Assembly: GCA_965262565.1 (NCBI GenBank)
Contig: CBDHFQ010000009.1
Coordinates: forward strand, 1-58,634
Length of the DNA: 58,634 nucleotides
Reading direction: 5' to 3'
DNA from: CBDHFQ01 sp965262565
GTDB taxonomy: Bacteria; Bacteroidota; Bacteroidia; J057
Shown here in pieces: positions 50,370-58,634 of the stretch. Every line of letters begins with the position of its first letter. The stretch's first letter is position 1. Both the position numbers and the translations under genes were made by a program. Under the pieces are notes generated by a model. The model saw nothing but the letters and a program-made list of their open reading frames with translations. It was not told the DNA's origin and searched no databases.

Positions 50370-52763
50370 ATGATGAGACTTCAATCAATATTCTCACTAT
50401 TTATATTATCCTACTTTTCCATTCATTTTTTCGCTTGTGAGATCTCTCCTGCCGAATCCCCTACTTCTTTTCAGGGAGATCGAAAAAATGATGAACCCCA
50501 ACTGGATCCTCCTGATAGCCTGGTTATTCCACCGGCTCCGGTATTAACTCCCGAAGAAGCCTTGGCGACATTTCAATTAGATCCAGGATTTTCGATTGAG
50601 CTAGTGGCTTCAGAACCTGATATTCAAGCGCCTATTGCAATGAAATTTGATGAAAAAGGGAGAATGTGGATAGTGGAAATGTTTGGCTATATGTCTGATT
50701 TACGTGGTACAGATGAGGAATCTAAAACGGGAAGAATCGTCATCCTAACAGATAGCGATCAGGATGGAAAAGCAGATATGTCTCATGTCTTTTTAGATAG
50801 TTTGGTCTTACCTAGAGCGATCGCTTTAATATACGGAGGATTATTGTATGCGGAACCTCCCAATCTTTGGTTTAGGGAGATACTGGAAGGAGACATGCCA
50901 GGGGAAAAGATACTCGTAGATTCAGTATATGCAGTTGGGGGAAATGTAGAACATCAACCTAATGCGCTGTTAGTGGGAATGGACAACTGGATTTACAGTG
51001 CTAAAAGTCGATATCGATATAGAAGAATAAAAGGAGAATGGATAAAACAGGAGACTGAATTTAGGGGCCAATGGGGAATGTCCCAGGATGATAAGGGGCG
51101 CTTATTTTACAACACTAACTCTAACCAGCTAAGAGGAGATCTGGTGTGGCCCAACACGATGATGAAGAATGTGAATTTTGTGCCAACATTTGGAACCAAT
51201 AGGGAAATCGCGCATGATCAACGCGTTTATCCCGAAAGAATTACTACTGGAGTAAATAGAGGGTATAGAGAAGCTACGCTGGATAAGCAGTATAGATTGC
51301 GGCGGTTTACCGCTGCATGCGGACCGCTAATATATAGAGGAACCCATTTTCCCCATACCTATTATGGAAATGCTTTTGTGGCAGAGCCTGCAGGAAATCT
51401 TATTAAAAGAAATATTCTTTATGAGAAAAATGCCCGAATTTTTTCCCAGCAAGCCTATCTGGGGAGAGAGTTTCTCACTTCTTCAGATGAGCGTTTTCGT
51501 CCTGTGAATTTATACAATGGTCCTGATGGTTGTATGTATGTACTGGATATGTACAGAGGAATTGTTCAGCACAAAACCTATATGACTGGGTATTTATATC
51601 GTCAGGTAGTTGCCAGAGGATTAGATAAGCCAGTTAATTTGGGGAGGATTTATCGGATAATTCATGATAAAGGCCAAAAAATAGATTTACCTGACCTGTC
51701 AAAAACTACTTCATTTGAATTATTGAAGTTATTATCTCATCCAAATGCATGGCATAGAGAGAAAGCTCAACAATTATTAGTAGAGAGAGGGCCACAGGAA
51801 GAGCTTTTTGCTGATATTGAAGCGCAGATTAAACAGGCTGACCGACCGATAGCCGCCATGCATGCGTTATGGATCCTGGAAGGATGGAATCGATTATCGC
51901 CTAATCATATTCGGATAGCTTTACAGTCAGATGCCTCAGAAATTGTAGCCTTAGGGATTCGAATGGGAGCGTTTTTTGGTCGAACTCCTCAAGCTTCAGA
52001 AATATTAAGCATGTTTGCTTCGCTCCAGGATCGGACAGAGACAGATACCCAATTACAGCTTGCTCTTTCCTTAGGTGCCTTTCGACAACCTTTAGCTTTT
52101 GAGATGCTCGAAAAACTAGCTGTCCGATATGATGATGATCCACTGATGAGAGAGGCGGTTGTCAGTAGTTTAGGTGGAGAAGAAGAAGAGATGTATGAGA
52201 CATTGGTACAGAGAAAAGAAAAAGCCGACCAGGTTATATCCATGCTTTCAGATCTGATAAGCCCTACCGATGAAGCGATACTTTTGGGAAGTTTGGCACT
52301 GGATGAAACTGAGCAACAACAATTTGATGAAGGAAGGAAGTTGTACGAGCATCATTGTAGTGGATGCCATCAAATGAATGGTAAAGGACTCGAACCCATC
52401 GCTCCCCCTCTAGTACGTTCAGAGTACGTGTTGGGAAGCGAAAAAACCTTAATTATGGTAGCTCTTCATGGACTTACAGGTCCAGTTACGGTAAATGGAA
52501 TTACCTACGAACCTCCCAGGGTTCAGGCTCAAATGCCTGGTTTGAAAGATAATTCAGCTTTTACAGATGAGAACATTGCAGCGGTATTGTCTTATGTGAG
52601 AAATGCATGGGGGAATAGAAGTTCTTTCATAGATAAAGAGAGGGTGTCTATTCTAAGGACAGAGACTAAAAAACGAACTGAATTGCTTACTGAGAAGGAG
52701 TTACATGCCATGGGCTTATTGGAACCTAATCAGAAAAAGAATATTACAGCCTTATCCAAATAA
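50370..52763 (+). CDS. PVC-type membrane-bound dehydrogenase lipoprotein with HEAT region and cytochrome c
   Basis: A 797-aa lipoprotein (lipobox HFFAC, Cys23; Met2 is an alternative start). Residues ~60-440 are the dehydrogenase propeller: FSIELVASEPDIQAPIAMKF, GRMWIVEMFGYMSDLRG, IVILTDSDQDGKADMSHVF, VEHQPNALLVGMDNWIYSAK, CGPLIYRGTHFPHTYYGNAF and DGCMYVLDMYRGIVQHKTYM. Helical repeats follow (~440-640). The end is a cytochrome c domain with CSGCHQMNGKG (near 661) and MPGLKDNSAFTDENIAAVLS supplying the distal Met. It probably oxidises a sugar and hands electrons to its own heme. It lacks the N-terminal SGNH domain of the paralog at 19843. Divergent from the nuclease fusion gene. Confidence 0.9.
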   Translation: MMRLQSIFSLFILSYFSIHFFACEISPAESPTSFQGDRKNDEPQLDPPDSLVIPPAPVLTPEEALATFQLDPGFSIELVASEPDIQAPIAMKFDEKGRMWIVEMFGYMSDLRGTDEESKTGRIVILTDSDQDGKADMSHVFLDSLVLPRAIALIYGGLLYAEPPNLWFREILEGDMPGEKILVDSVYAVGGNVEHQPNALLVGMDNWIYSAKSRYRYRRIKGEWIKQETEFRGQWGMSQDDKGRLFYNTNSNQLRGDLVWPNTMMKNVNFVPTFGTNREIAHDQRVYPERITTGVNRGYREATLDKQYRLRRFTAACGPLIYRGTHFPHTYYGNAFVAEPAGNLIKRNILYEKNARIFSQQAYLGREFLTSSDERFRPVNLYNGPDGCMYVLDMYRGIVQHKTYMTGYLYRQVVARGLDKPVNLGRIYRIIHDKGQKIDLPDLSKTTSFELLKLLSHPNAWHREKAQQLLVERGPQEELFADIEAQIKQADRPIAAMHALWILEGWNRLSPNHIRIALQSDASEIVALGIRMGAFFGRTPQASEILSMFASLQDRTETDTQLQLALSLGAFRQPLAFEMLEKLAVRYDDDPLMREAVVSSLGGEEEEMYETLVQRKEKADQVISMLSDLISPTDEAILLGSLALDETEQQQFDEGRKLYEHHCSGCHQMNGKGLEPIAPPLVRSEYVLGSEKTLIMVALHGLTGPVTVNGITYEPPRVQAQMPGLKDNSAFTDENIAAVLSYVRNAWGNRSSFIDKERVSILRTETKKRTELLTEKELHAMGLLEPNQKKNITALSK

Positions 52764-52805
52764 AAATTCCCACCTGACCGTATAGTGGAAAGATCAGATG
52801 GGAAA
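52762..52805 (-). terminator. Terminator of the ABC1 kinase operon
   Basis: On the minus strand TTCCCATCTGATC (52805-52793) pairs with GGTCAGGTGGGAA (52780-52768), with two G-U pairs, followed by TTTTTATT. On the plus strand the G-U pairs become A-C mismatches, so it serves the minus-strand operon, starting 25 nt after its stop. Confidence 0.75.
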
Positions 52806-52829
52806 AAGATACTTTAGAAAAGTATGTTG

Positions 52830-54143
52830 TTACGCTTCCAATGTAGGAATGTATTTGCGCGTTGTTACTTTTGCTTTCAATGAATTAAGAATAGAATACA
52901 AGCCGAAAAAAGTTCTGTTCATATAGATACCATCTTTTGCCCCTCTGGGTGCTTTTGTATTTCTTAATTCAGGCATACTTCCTGCATGTTCTCCATATTC
53001 GTATATGCTGTCCATATATACCTCATCACCAAAGTCGAAGGAGTCTACATAAAAAGGTTGGCATACGATCTCTAATGCTTCTTTGAACACCGAAGTATAT
53101 AATTCTACTTCTTTAGGACCGTCGAAATCGTAAATAATCTGAGTCTTCTTACAGATATCTAGAAATTTATCCTTGTTATCCAGAATTCCTGGTTGTAGTA
53201 ATTGGAAATAATTGACATAAAAGTCTTCGGGAATCTTCTTGACACAACCAAAGTCGATCACTACCACCGAGCCATCAGGTCTAAATAGGTAATTACCCGG
53301 ATGAGCATCAGCATGCATAATTTTAAGGACATGGACTTGATAATTGTAGAAGTCCCAAAGTGCCTGACCTATTTGGTTTCTTATCTCCTGAGATGGATTT
53401 TCTTCAAGGAACTCATCCATGTGCTTTCCTTCCATCCATTTCATGGTGATAATTTTATCTGACGAATATTCGGGATAATACTTCGCAAAATGGATATGAG
53501 GTAAATCTTTACATTTTTCGGACAATAATAAGGAACGAGAAAGCTCCAACTTATAATCAGTTTCTTCCAGCAGTCGTTCTTTGATTTCGTCAAAATAAAT
53601 TTCCATATCTTTATCCTTCCAGCCGAAAAGCCTTCTGGCAAAAGGACGAACCATATTTAAATCTGAAGAGACACTATCTTTTACTCCTGGATACTGTATT
53701 TTAACTGCCAGTACTTCTCCATCCTTTTCCGCTCTATGTACCTGACCTATAGAAGCAGCGTGAGCTGCCTCCATATCAAAGGCATCGTATAGTTTAAGTG
53801 GAGACTTTCCAAAATATTGTTGAAATGTTTTAACAATTAATGGACCTGAAAGAGGAGGCGCTTTATGTTGTGCCTCAGAAAACTTCTTAGCAAAAGCGGA
53901 AGGAAGCATACCTCTATCCATACTTAACATCTGTGCTACTTTCAATGCGCTGCCTTTTAGCTCACTCAAAGTTTCATAAATATCTTCCGCATTTCTTTCG
54001 TTCAGCTTAGACTCATCTATATCCTTATTTACCAGCTTACTAGAGTAATGTTTAATATAATTCCCACCTACTTTTAAGCCCGTTCTTACGAATTTACTGG
54101 CTCTTCTCACTTTTGAAACGGGAATCTTAGCTTGTTCCTTCAT
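52830..54143 (-). CDS. ABC1/AarF (UbiB/COQ8-like) atypical kinase
   Basis: A 437-aa protein-kinase-like ATPase of the ABC1 family. The family-specific N-terminal motif is ELKGSALKVAQMLSMDRG (residues 61-78); the usual KxGQ is KVAQ here. AHAASIGQVHRAEKDGEVLA is the Ala-rich nucleotide loop, VKIQYPGV holds the ion-pair Lys148, and the catalytic loop HADAHPGNYLFRPDGS and metal motif VIDFGCVKK are intact. Homologues support ubiquinone synthesis or lipid homeostasis; in a menaquinone-using Bacteroidota a lipid or quinone role is inferred. There is no C-terminal membrane pair as in E. coli UbiB, which makes it more COQ8-like. It is 2 nt downstream of the TetR-type gene, so one operon. Confidence 0.92.
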   Translation of the reverse strand: MKEQAKIPVSKVRRASKFVRTGLKVGGNYIKHYSSKLVNKDIDESKLNERNAEDIYETLSELKGSALKVAQMLSMDRGMLPSAFAKKFSEAQHKAPPLSGPLIVKTFQQYFGKSPLKLYDAFDMEAAHAASIGQVHRAEKDGEVLAVKIQYPGVKDSVSSDLNMVRPFARRLFGWKDKDMEIYFDEIKERLLEETDYKLELSRSLLLSEKCKDLPHIHFAKYYPEYSSDKIITMKWMEGKHMDEFLEENPSQEIRNQIGQALWDFYNYQVHVLKIMHADAHPGNYLFRPDGSVVVIDFGCVKKIPEDFYVNYFQLLQPGILDNKDKFLDICKKTQIIYDFDGPKEVELYTSVFKEALEIVCQPFYVDSFDFGDEVYMDSIYEYGEHAGSMPELRNTKAPRGAKDGIYMNRTFFGLYSILNSLKAKVTTRKYIPTLEA

Positions 54144-54145
54144 AT

Positions 54146-54751
54146 TTATTGTAATATAAACTTAAACCAATCTATGGCGGTATCCAATAAATTGGGTTGC
54201 ATTACATCTACTGCGAAATTCACTGATTTTTCTACCGCAGCATCTGTTTGTTCAAATTGGGTACTGGTATCAGTCATCCAGTATTGAAAAAGAAACTTAC
54301 TCTGATTCCAGAGTATTAATTTATTTATTCCTTCAAGCCCAAATCTTTCAGAGATTTCTCCCAAGCGAATTCCATTCTGTAATAAAGTGTCTACATAATT
54401 AATGAAAGGTTGGCGAACATCTTTATAATAATGTGGACCTTCGAGTGGAGAATATTCCTGCGCCCATAAGTAAACAATAAAGTCTCGCATAGGTTGGAGG
54501 GTTTGAAACCACGTGTAATAAAAGGCGAGTAATTTCTCTCGGGTATTGTACGTAGAATAAACCTCATCTCCATGAAGTACATCCAGGGTCTCATAAAAAA
54601 ATTGACGGAATATGGCTTTTTCTAGGTCTTCAAAGGAAGAATAACTCTGAAAAAATTGCAAAGGAGTTGTGTTCGCATAGGTACAAAAGGATTCTACATT
54701 GTTGGGTTTATCCTGGAACTCTTGTATATAAGAGATATAGGCATTTGTCAT
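54146..54751 (-). CDS. TetR-family transcriptional regulator
   Basis: A 201-aa regulator. The N-terminal 60 residues fit a short TetR helix-turn-helix: AYISYIQEFQDKPNNVESFC, TYANTTPLQFFQSYSSFEDL, EKAIFRQFF, though the HTH is diverged (no typical V-R-D-I-A-x-x-A-G). The C-terminal ligand domain is helical with YYTWFQTLQPMRDFIVYLWA, GLEGINKLILWNQSKFLFQY and FAVDVMQPNLLDTAIDWF. It is co-transcribed with the ABC1 kinase (2-nt gap), and an inverted repeat TACTATA-N10-TATAGTA lies 19-42 nt upstream, a likely autoregulatory site. It may sense a membrane lipid or quinone signal to adjust the kinase; that is inference. Confidence 0.75.
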   Translation of the reverse strand: MTNAYISYIQEFQDKPNNVESFCTYANTTPLQFFQSYSSFEDLEKAIFRQFFYETLDVLHGDEVYSTYNTREKLLAFYYTWFQTLQPMRDFIVYLWAQEYSPLEGPHYYKDVRQPFINYVDTLLQNGIRLGEISERFGLEGINKLILWNQSKFLFQYWMTDTSTQFEQTDAAVEKSVNFAVDVMQPNLLDTAIDWFKFILQ

Positions 54752-54769
54752 ACGAGCTTTTTTTTGTAT

Positions 54770-54793
54770 TACTATAATTATAAACGTATAGTA
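54770..54793. promoter_or_regulatory. Candidate TetR operator (TACTATA-N10-TATAGTA)
   Basis: A perfect 7-bp inverted repeat with a 10-nt AT-rich spacer, 19 nt upstream of the TetR-type start codon. On the minus strand the spacer contains TACGTTTA, one base from the TAnnTTTG promoter box, so bound repressor would cover the promoter. Confidence 0.55.
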
Positions 54794-55158
54794 TCTTCTG
54801 TAGTTATTATTTTATCCGTATTAACATTAATAAAAAAAGGTGTTAGATTTTCGAAATATTTTAAGATATTAGTTCCGCATGAGAATTTTTGAACGATTTT
54901 TGTGAGGTTTTTTTAGAAAATTCCATGCAGATAAATATGTTTTTCTCATTTATTTCGTTAGATATACATAATTTGATTCTTTTGACAGACTTTTTGTAGG
55001 CGATTGTATCAATAAATGAGTCATATGTTGGAAAATCAATAGTAAAGAACAAAAATTGCGATTGTTTTTCTAACATGAGTCGAAATAAAAGTGTAAGATA
55101 GAATTTAAATGACGCATGTTTTCAGGAAAAAATCCCTGTATTTTTGATTTATTGAAAG
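54794..55158. other. AT-rich divergent intergenic region
   Basis: 365 nt between the divergent TetR operon and MORN gene. A 71-codon minus-strand ORF (54861-55076) has no recognisable feature and is probably chance. TATTTTTG at 55139-55146, 13 nt before the MORN start, fits TAnnTTTG but is weakly supported. Confidence 0.45.
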
Positions 55159-56181
55159 ATGCCAAGTTTTATGCTATTAAAGCGAAAGTTCCTGTTCTCT
55201 GCTCTAGCTCTCACACTAATTATAATTTATACCCCTACGTTTAGCCAATGTATTAAAGGAAATTGTAGTACTGGAAAAGGTTCTTATTCATATCCCAACG
55301 GAGATTTATATAAAGGAGATTGGAGAGGGGGGAAAAGATATGGATTCGGAATATATAAAATGGCTAATGGAGACTCTTTTGAAGGATCCTGGGCTAAAGA
55401 CGCGATGAATGGAAGGGGGATTTATCTTTATCACAATGGAGATAGATATGAGGGAGATTTTAAAGACAGTCGAATGCATGGATCGGGAAAATACTTTTTC
55501 TATGATGGAAGTGTGTATGATGGTCAATGGGCAGAAGACAAACAAAACGGACAGGGAACGTTAACCTATCCTAACGGAACTTATATTACAGGGATATGGA
55601 CGAATGGGGTAGTTAGAGGCAAAGCAAAATTCTTATATCCTAACGGCGACGTTTATGAAGGAGATTTTGAGAATAATAAAAGAAACGGATATGGATTGTT
55701 AGCTAATGCCAAAGGAGATATATATGAAGGATACTGGGTTGATGGAAGAAAATCAGGGAAAGGAGCAATGACTTGGGCATCAGGAATAAAGTATGATGGA
55801 GAATGGCAAAATGGTCGTATGCATGGAGGCGGCACTCTTCTAACCCCTACAGGATCAACTTATTCCGGAAGTTTTAGAAATGGATTATATAATGGACGAG
55901 GAGTGTTGGTCTATACTAATGGAGATAGATATGAGGGTGATTGGCTAAATGGGAAAAAACACGGATATGGAAAATATGTTTATAGTGATCGCAGCATTTA
56001 CGAAGGTGAGTGGGTAATGGATAAAAGACATGGAACTGGAATTTATGCTTATGCTGATGGAAATATCTATGAAGGAGAATTTAATGCGGGGCGTATCCAT
56101 GGAAAAGGCGTGTTAAAAATGACCAATGGTGAAGTTCAAAGAGGGGTATTTATGTACGGTAAGTTTCATCAGAATCAATAG
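55159..56181 (+). CDS. Exported MORN-repeat protein (13 repeats)
   Basis: A 340-aa protein with an N-terminal hydrophobic signal (LFSALALTLIIIYTPTFSQ), a small Cys motif (CIKGNCSTGKG), then thirteen consecutive 23-residue MORN repeats (consensus G-x-G-x-Y-x-Y-x-N-G-D-x-Y-E-G-D-W-x-x-G-K-x-H/N) with no insertions until the final KFHQNQ. MORN repeats form extended beta-hairpin sheets and often mediate protein or lipid contacts. Being exported here, it may act in the periplasm or on the surface. There is no enzymatic domain and no T9SS tail. It stands alone; divergent from the TetR/kinase operon. Confidence 0.9.
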   Translation: MPSFMLLKRKFLFSALALTLIIIYTPTFSQCIKGNCSTGKGSYSYPNGDLYKGDWRGGKRYGFGIYKMANGDSFEGSWAKDAMNGRGIYLYHNGDRYEGDFKDSRMHGSGKYFFYDGSVYDGQWAEDKQNGQGTLTYPNGTYITGIWTNGVVRGKAKFLYPNGDVYEGDFENNKRNGYGLLANAKGDIYEGYWVDGRKSGKGAMTWASGIKYDGEWQNGRMHGGGTLLTPTGSTYSGSFRNGLYNGRGVLVYTNGDRYEGDWLNGKKHGYGKYVYSDRSIYEGEWVMDKRHGTGIYAYADGNIYEGEFNAGRIHGKGVLKMTNGEVQRGVFMYGKFHQNQ

Positions 56182-56229
56182 ATGATTGGCCTGCCTATTG
56201 ATAGAAAAAATTACGATAAATTATTTGTA

Positions 56230-56856
56230 CTAGGAAGGGGCTTTGGCGTAGGGAAGTCGTCTAATAGACTTAGTTTCGTGGTAAGAATCTAAGCCCGAAA
56301 CAGTTAAAGTTCCTATAACTTCCAGATCTATAAATCCATCTGCTAGTATGATGTGTTCAGGTATTAATAGTTCTACTATTTTACCCACAATTAATAAGGT
56401 CTTATTTGACTTCAAAACTATTTTCTCTTCCACTGCTAATCCTATTTTTAAGTAGGCTTCTTCCACATATGGAGCATTATGCCGTTGACTTTTTTGTGTG
56501 TGTAATCCAACCGCCTCAAATTCTGAAACCTCTTTTGGATACCGAGCACTGGCTTGATGAGCTCTATCTAATATTTCCTTATGAAGATGGTTGAGCGTGA
56601 AAAAACCAACTTCATTTATATTTTCTATCGTATCTCTTCTTACTGTGTGAGGACGCATTAACATACCCATAAGAGGAGGATTAGCCCCTACATGAATGAC
56701 AGAACTAATCAATGAAAGATTAGTATTCCCTTTTTTATCTGCAGTTCCACATAGACACACACTTTTAAAACCACTGAGACAGTTAATCAGGTTACGCCTA
56801 TATTCTTTATCCAGCGTTAGTATATGTTCTAGCGTAAACGAGATTTGATTTTCCAT
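56230..56856 (-). CDS. Flavin reductase-like FMN-binding split-barrel protein
   Basis: A 208-aa protein. The frame is open to 56940, but MENQISFTLEHILTLDKEYR at 56856 is a more sensible start; the upstream part is Cys/Tyr-rich and unlike the family. Split-barrel motifs are SGFKSVCLCGTADKKGNTNL, then SLISSVIHVGANPPLMGMLM, then RPHTVRRDTIENINEVGFFT with LNHLHKEILDRAHQASARYP, and HIILADGFIDLEVIGTLTVS. It probably binds FMN and reduces flavin or a small substrate in the cytoplasm. The MarR-type gene lies 83 nt upstream in the same direction and probably regulates it. Confidence 0.87.
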   Translation of the reverse strand: MENQISFTLEHILTLDKEYRRNLINCLSGFKSVCLCGTADKKGNTNLSLISSVIHVGANPPLMGMLMRPHTVRRDTIENINEVGFFTLNHLHKEILDRAHQASARYPKEVSEFEAVGLHTQKSQRHNAPYVEEAYLKIGLAVEEKIVLKSNKTLLIVGKIVELLIPEHIILADGFIDLEVIGTLTVSGLDSYHETKSIRRLPYAKAPS

Positions 56857-56939
56857 TGTATATTTATAGTAACAAAAATCTCTATAGCTAATATTTGAAA
56901 ATATTACAGGTAGGCAATGAAGGCTACAAAAGGGTAGCA

Positions 56940-57452
56940 CTACAATTTTTTATGGTTTTTGGAATTTTTATTCTGGAGAGCAAGTAATGATTTTTCCCTA
57001 TCAAAATTGCGTCTTTGTTTATCTGCCAATTCCGTAATTTTTTCCAACACATCTATGAAAACTTCCAGAGTTTCCTCCGGAAAGCTCTTCTCAATGTCTG
57101 ACTGGAATCTCAAAACAACTTCTTTGGAAATTTGTCTATAACGCTCTCCCAAATCTGTTAAGAATACCCTCCGAATCCTGTTATCTTCTTCATCTATTTT
57201 TCTCAAAATCAAGCCTTCATCTTCCATGATTTTTAATGTCCTACTTAAACTGGCTTTTTGTAGTCCCATGAGTGGACCTATTTGTGTAGCTGGTGTTCCT
57301 TCGTTTCGGTCGATGTTTAGTAATACGTAGGCCATTGAGATACTGTAACCTTTACTTTCTGCCTCATGATTATACATATTGTAAATCTTCAGCCATGCCT
57401 TACGAATATAAAAGTCAAAAGTCTTCCGCGTTTTTCTTGATTTATTCACCAT
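56940..57452 (-). CDS. MarR-family transcriptional regulator
   Basis: A 170-aa winged-helix repressor. The ATG at 57452 is preferred; the longer frame starts with TTG at 57458. The DNA-binding part reads YSISMAYVLLNIDRNEGTPA, TQIGPLMGLQKASLSRTLKI, MEDEGLILRKIDEEDNRIRR and VFLTDLGERYRQI, the complete MarR HTH and wing with D-x-R-x-x-R. Helical dimerisation segments flank it. It is the first gene of the pair with the flavin reductase, so it may sense a phenolic or oxidant signal and control that gene. A long basic C-terminal tail (KQRRNFDREKSLLALQNKNS) is unusual. Confidence 0.9.
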   Translation of the reverse strand: MVNKSRKTRKTFDFYIRKAWLKIYNMYNHEAESKGYSISMAYVLLNIDRNEGTPATQIGPLMGLQKASLSRTLKIMEDEGLILRKIDEEDNRIRRVFLTDLGERYRQISKEVVLRFQSDIEKSFPEETLEVFIDVLEKITELADKQRRNFDREKSLLALQNKNSKNHKKL

Positions 57453-57552
57453 TCTCAAAAAATATATTGCAATTTTTGATACATTACCTCCTCTATAACT
57501 TATGAAATTACCAAAGTATAATTTAGGAAACTAATTTTATCCCATTAGAAGT

Positions 57553-58059
57553 ATGCCTGAATTTCCTTCGATTAATGAAATTAGTGCCAAGGCAAAAGCA
57601 AATCGAAAAGCCAATAGAAAACTCTTTGATAAAATAAGAAAGAAAAAGCCTAAACGGTTGGATGAAGTATGTCATGAGTTACACGAAGAGGCTTTTGAAA
57701 AAATAAATTGTTTGGATTGTGCGAATTGCTGTAAAACCATTAGTCCCATTTTTCTTGGAAGAGACATAGATCGAATAGCTAAGTTTCTGGGGATAAAGTC
57801 AGATGAATTAATTCACTCTTATTTACTTTTAGATGAAGAAGGCGATTACGTATATAAAAAACCTCCTTGTCCATTCTTAGCTTCCAATAATCAGTGTTTA
57901 ATATATGAAGTGAGGCCTAAAGCGTGCAAAGATTACCCTCACACAGACAGAAAACAAATACATAAATTCTTGGACGTTACTTATAAGAATATCGCTGTTT
58001 GTCCTGCTGTTTATTATATCATAGAGCGTTTAAAGGCTAATGAGCATTGGTTAAAATAA
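57553..58059 (+). CDS. YkgJ-family cysteine cluster (zinc/iron chelate) protein
   Basis: A 168-aa cytoplasmic protein with the cysteine-cluster signature of the YkgJ family: C-x2-C-x2-CC (NCLDCANCCKTISPIFLG), KPPCPFLASNNQCLIYEVRP and KACKDYPHTD, then a final Cys in NIAVCPAVYYI. The eight Cys are spaced as in proteins thought to bind zinc or an iron-sulfur cluster. The N-terminal 45 residues are basic and helical (ISAKAKANRKANRKLFDKIR), perhaps nucleic-acid contacting. The function is not established. It converges on the fasciclin gene, sharing a hairpin at 58063-58089. Confidence 0.9.
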   Translation: MPEFPSINEISAKAKANRKANRKLFDKIRKKKPKRLDEVCHELHEEAFEKINCLDCANCCKTISPIFLGRDIDRIAKFLGIKSDELIHSYLLLDEEGDYVYKKPPCPFLASNNQCLIYEVRPKACKDYPHTDRKQIHKFLDVTYKNIAVCPAVYYIIERLKANEHWLK

Positions 58060-58062
58060 ATA

Positions 58063-58089
58063 GAGGGATCGCCTGAAAGACAATCCCTC
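58063..58089. terminator. Bidirectional terminator hairpin
   Basis: GAGGGATCG pairs with CAATCCCTC around a 9-nt loop (one non-Watson-Crick pair). It lies between convergent genes, with ATTTT-rich DNA on both sides. Confidence 0.7.
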
Positions 58090-58126
58090 GTGATAAATTT
58101 TAGGTTTGGTTATTCTTATACAATCC

Positions 58127-58634
58127 TTATTGAGGAAGAATTACCTTGTCAATTACATGAACTACACCGTTAGAAGCAGCCACGTCAGCTTTAACAACAT
58201 TAGCGTCATTAATTTTTACAGCTCCACCTGCTAAAGAAACAGCGATAGTTCCACCTTGTACAGTTTCAGCTGTTTGTCCGTCGCTTAAATCTGTAGACAT
58301 GATAGCACCTGGTACTACGTGATAAGTAAGAATCTTAACTAACTCATCCTTGTTTTCAGGCTTCAATAGGTTCTCAAGCGTTCCCTCGGGAAGAGCAGCA
58401 AATGCATCATTAGTAGGAGCGAATACAGTGAAAGGTCCTTCACCCTGAAGCGTTTCTACTAATTCTCCAGCTTGAACAGCTTTAACTAAAGTTGATAATA
58501 AATCAGTTTCAACAGCCAATTCGACAATATTCTTTTGGTCAGCAGCTTCTTCAGTATTTTCTGCCATCTCTTGAGCAAAAGAAGGAGTAGCAACAAAGAA
58601 AGTACCTAAAAGAAATAAAACGAATGCGATTTTT
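58127..58634 (-). CDS. Fasciclin (FAS1) domain protein, 5' end beyond window
   Basis: The frame stays open past the internal Met at 58567 to the window edge and encodes a signal peptide there (KIAFVLFLLGTFFVATPSFA, then QE), so the true start is just outside. The mature ~145 residues are one FAS1 domain: KNIVELAVETDLLSTLVKAV, PFTVFAPTNDAFAALPEGTL, ILTYHVVPGAIMSTDL and NGVVHVIDKVILPQ. FAS1 proteins are small secreted adhesion or matrix proteins. It is intact apart from the missing first codon(s) and has its own terminator. Confidence 0.93.
   Translation of the reverse strand, partial: KIAFVLFLLGTFFVATPSFAQEMAENTEEAADQKNIVELAVETDLLSTLVKAVQAGELVETLQGEGPFTVFAPTNDAFAALPEGTLENLLKPENKDELVKILTYHVVPGAIMSTDLSDGQTAETVQGGTIAVSLAGGAVKINDANVVKADVAASNGVVHVIDKVILPQ

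Noticed and set aside
54861..55076. 71-codon minus-strand ORF between the TetR and MORN genes
   Set aside because: AT-rich composition, no recognisable domain, and position in a divergent promoter region; probably chance.

Overview
The window looks like a chromosome segment of a free-living Bacteroidota bacterium, most likely of the Saprospiria/Cytophagia type. The signs are C-terminal type IX secretion (T9SS) sorting domains with PNPF motifs, TAnnTTTG promoter boxes without Shine-Dalgarno sequences, Bacteroidota family proteins (DUF805, DUF6090, DUF5107, GG-leader RiPP precursor) and many exported, lipoprotein or sugar-active enzymes. Several genes carry single-base frameshifts; some are surely decay, others could be assembly errors.

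Layout. 1-10.3 kb: a truncated AAA+ ATPase, a small secreted protein, an aldo/keto reductase, a frameshifted AraC regulator, a DUF1330/luciferase-like oxidoreductase pair with a truncated SDR behind it, and a minus-strand run (GNAT, PQQ-type sugar dehydrogenase, ECF sigma factor, STAS-like protein, quinone oxidoreductase). 10.6-19.7 kb: a duplicated block in which DUF805 membrane proteins alternate with three giant T9SS-exported proteins made of ~50-residue W/Y-rich repeats. The repeat counts are 7, 14 and 14, which fits one or two seven-bladed propellers of the bangle-lectin kind. 19.8-33.1 kb: sugar and polysaccharide catabolism, with a 1369-aa SGNH-dehydrogenase-HEAT-cytochrome lipoprotein, a sulfatase C-terminal relic, an esterase, a GNAT, a vanadium haloperoxidase-like protein, a DUF5107-TPR protein and an intact lipoprotein sulfatase.

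33.1-42.4 kb is an AT-rich, decaying accessory island bracketed by inverted copies of a ~33-bp repeat. It holds a broken RiPP/bacteriocin export cluster (GG-leader peptide, TlpA-like lipoprotein, truncated VKOR/thioredoxin protein, PCAT transporter without its ATPase), a frameshifted NACHT NTPase with a Gly-Leu-Val membrane repeat, a small two-helix protein with a possible effector-associated segment, a zinc-finger membrane protein with iteron-like internal DNA repeats, and a tyrosine recombinase relic. A structured, possibly group II intron-derived stretch lies just outside.

42.7-58.6 kb returns to core-like content: a DUF5060 glycoside hydrolase with a dockerin-like tail, a DUF1349 lipoprotein, DUF2059, RraA, a nuclease-phosphodiesterase fusion, a second dehydrogenase-cytochrome lipoprotein, an ABC1 kinase/TetR operon with a candidate operator, a 13-repeat MORN protein, a MarR/flavin reductase pair, a YkgJ-type cysteine-cluster protein and a fasciclin protein running off the end. 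No tRNA, rRNA or CRISPR array was seen.
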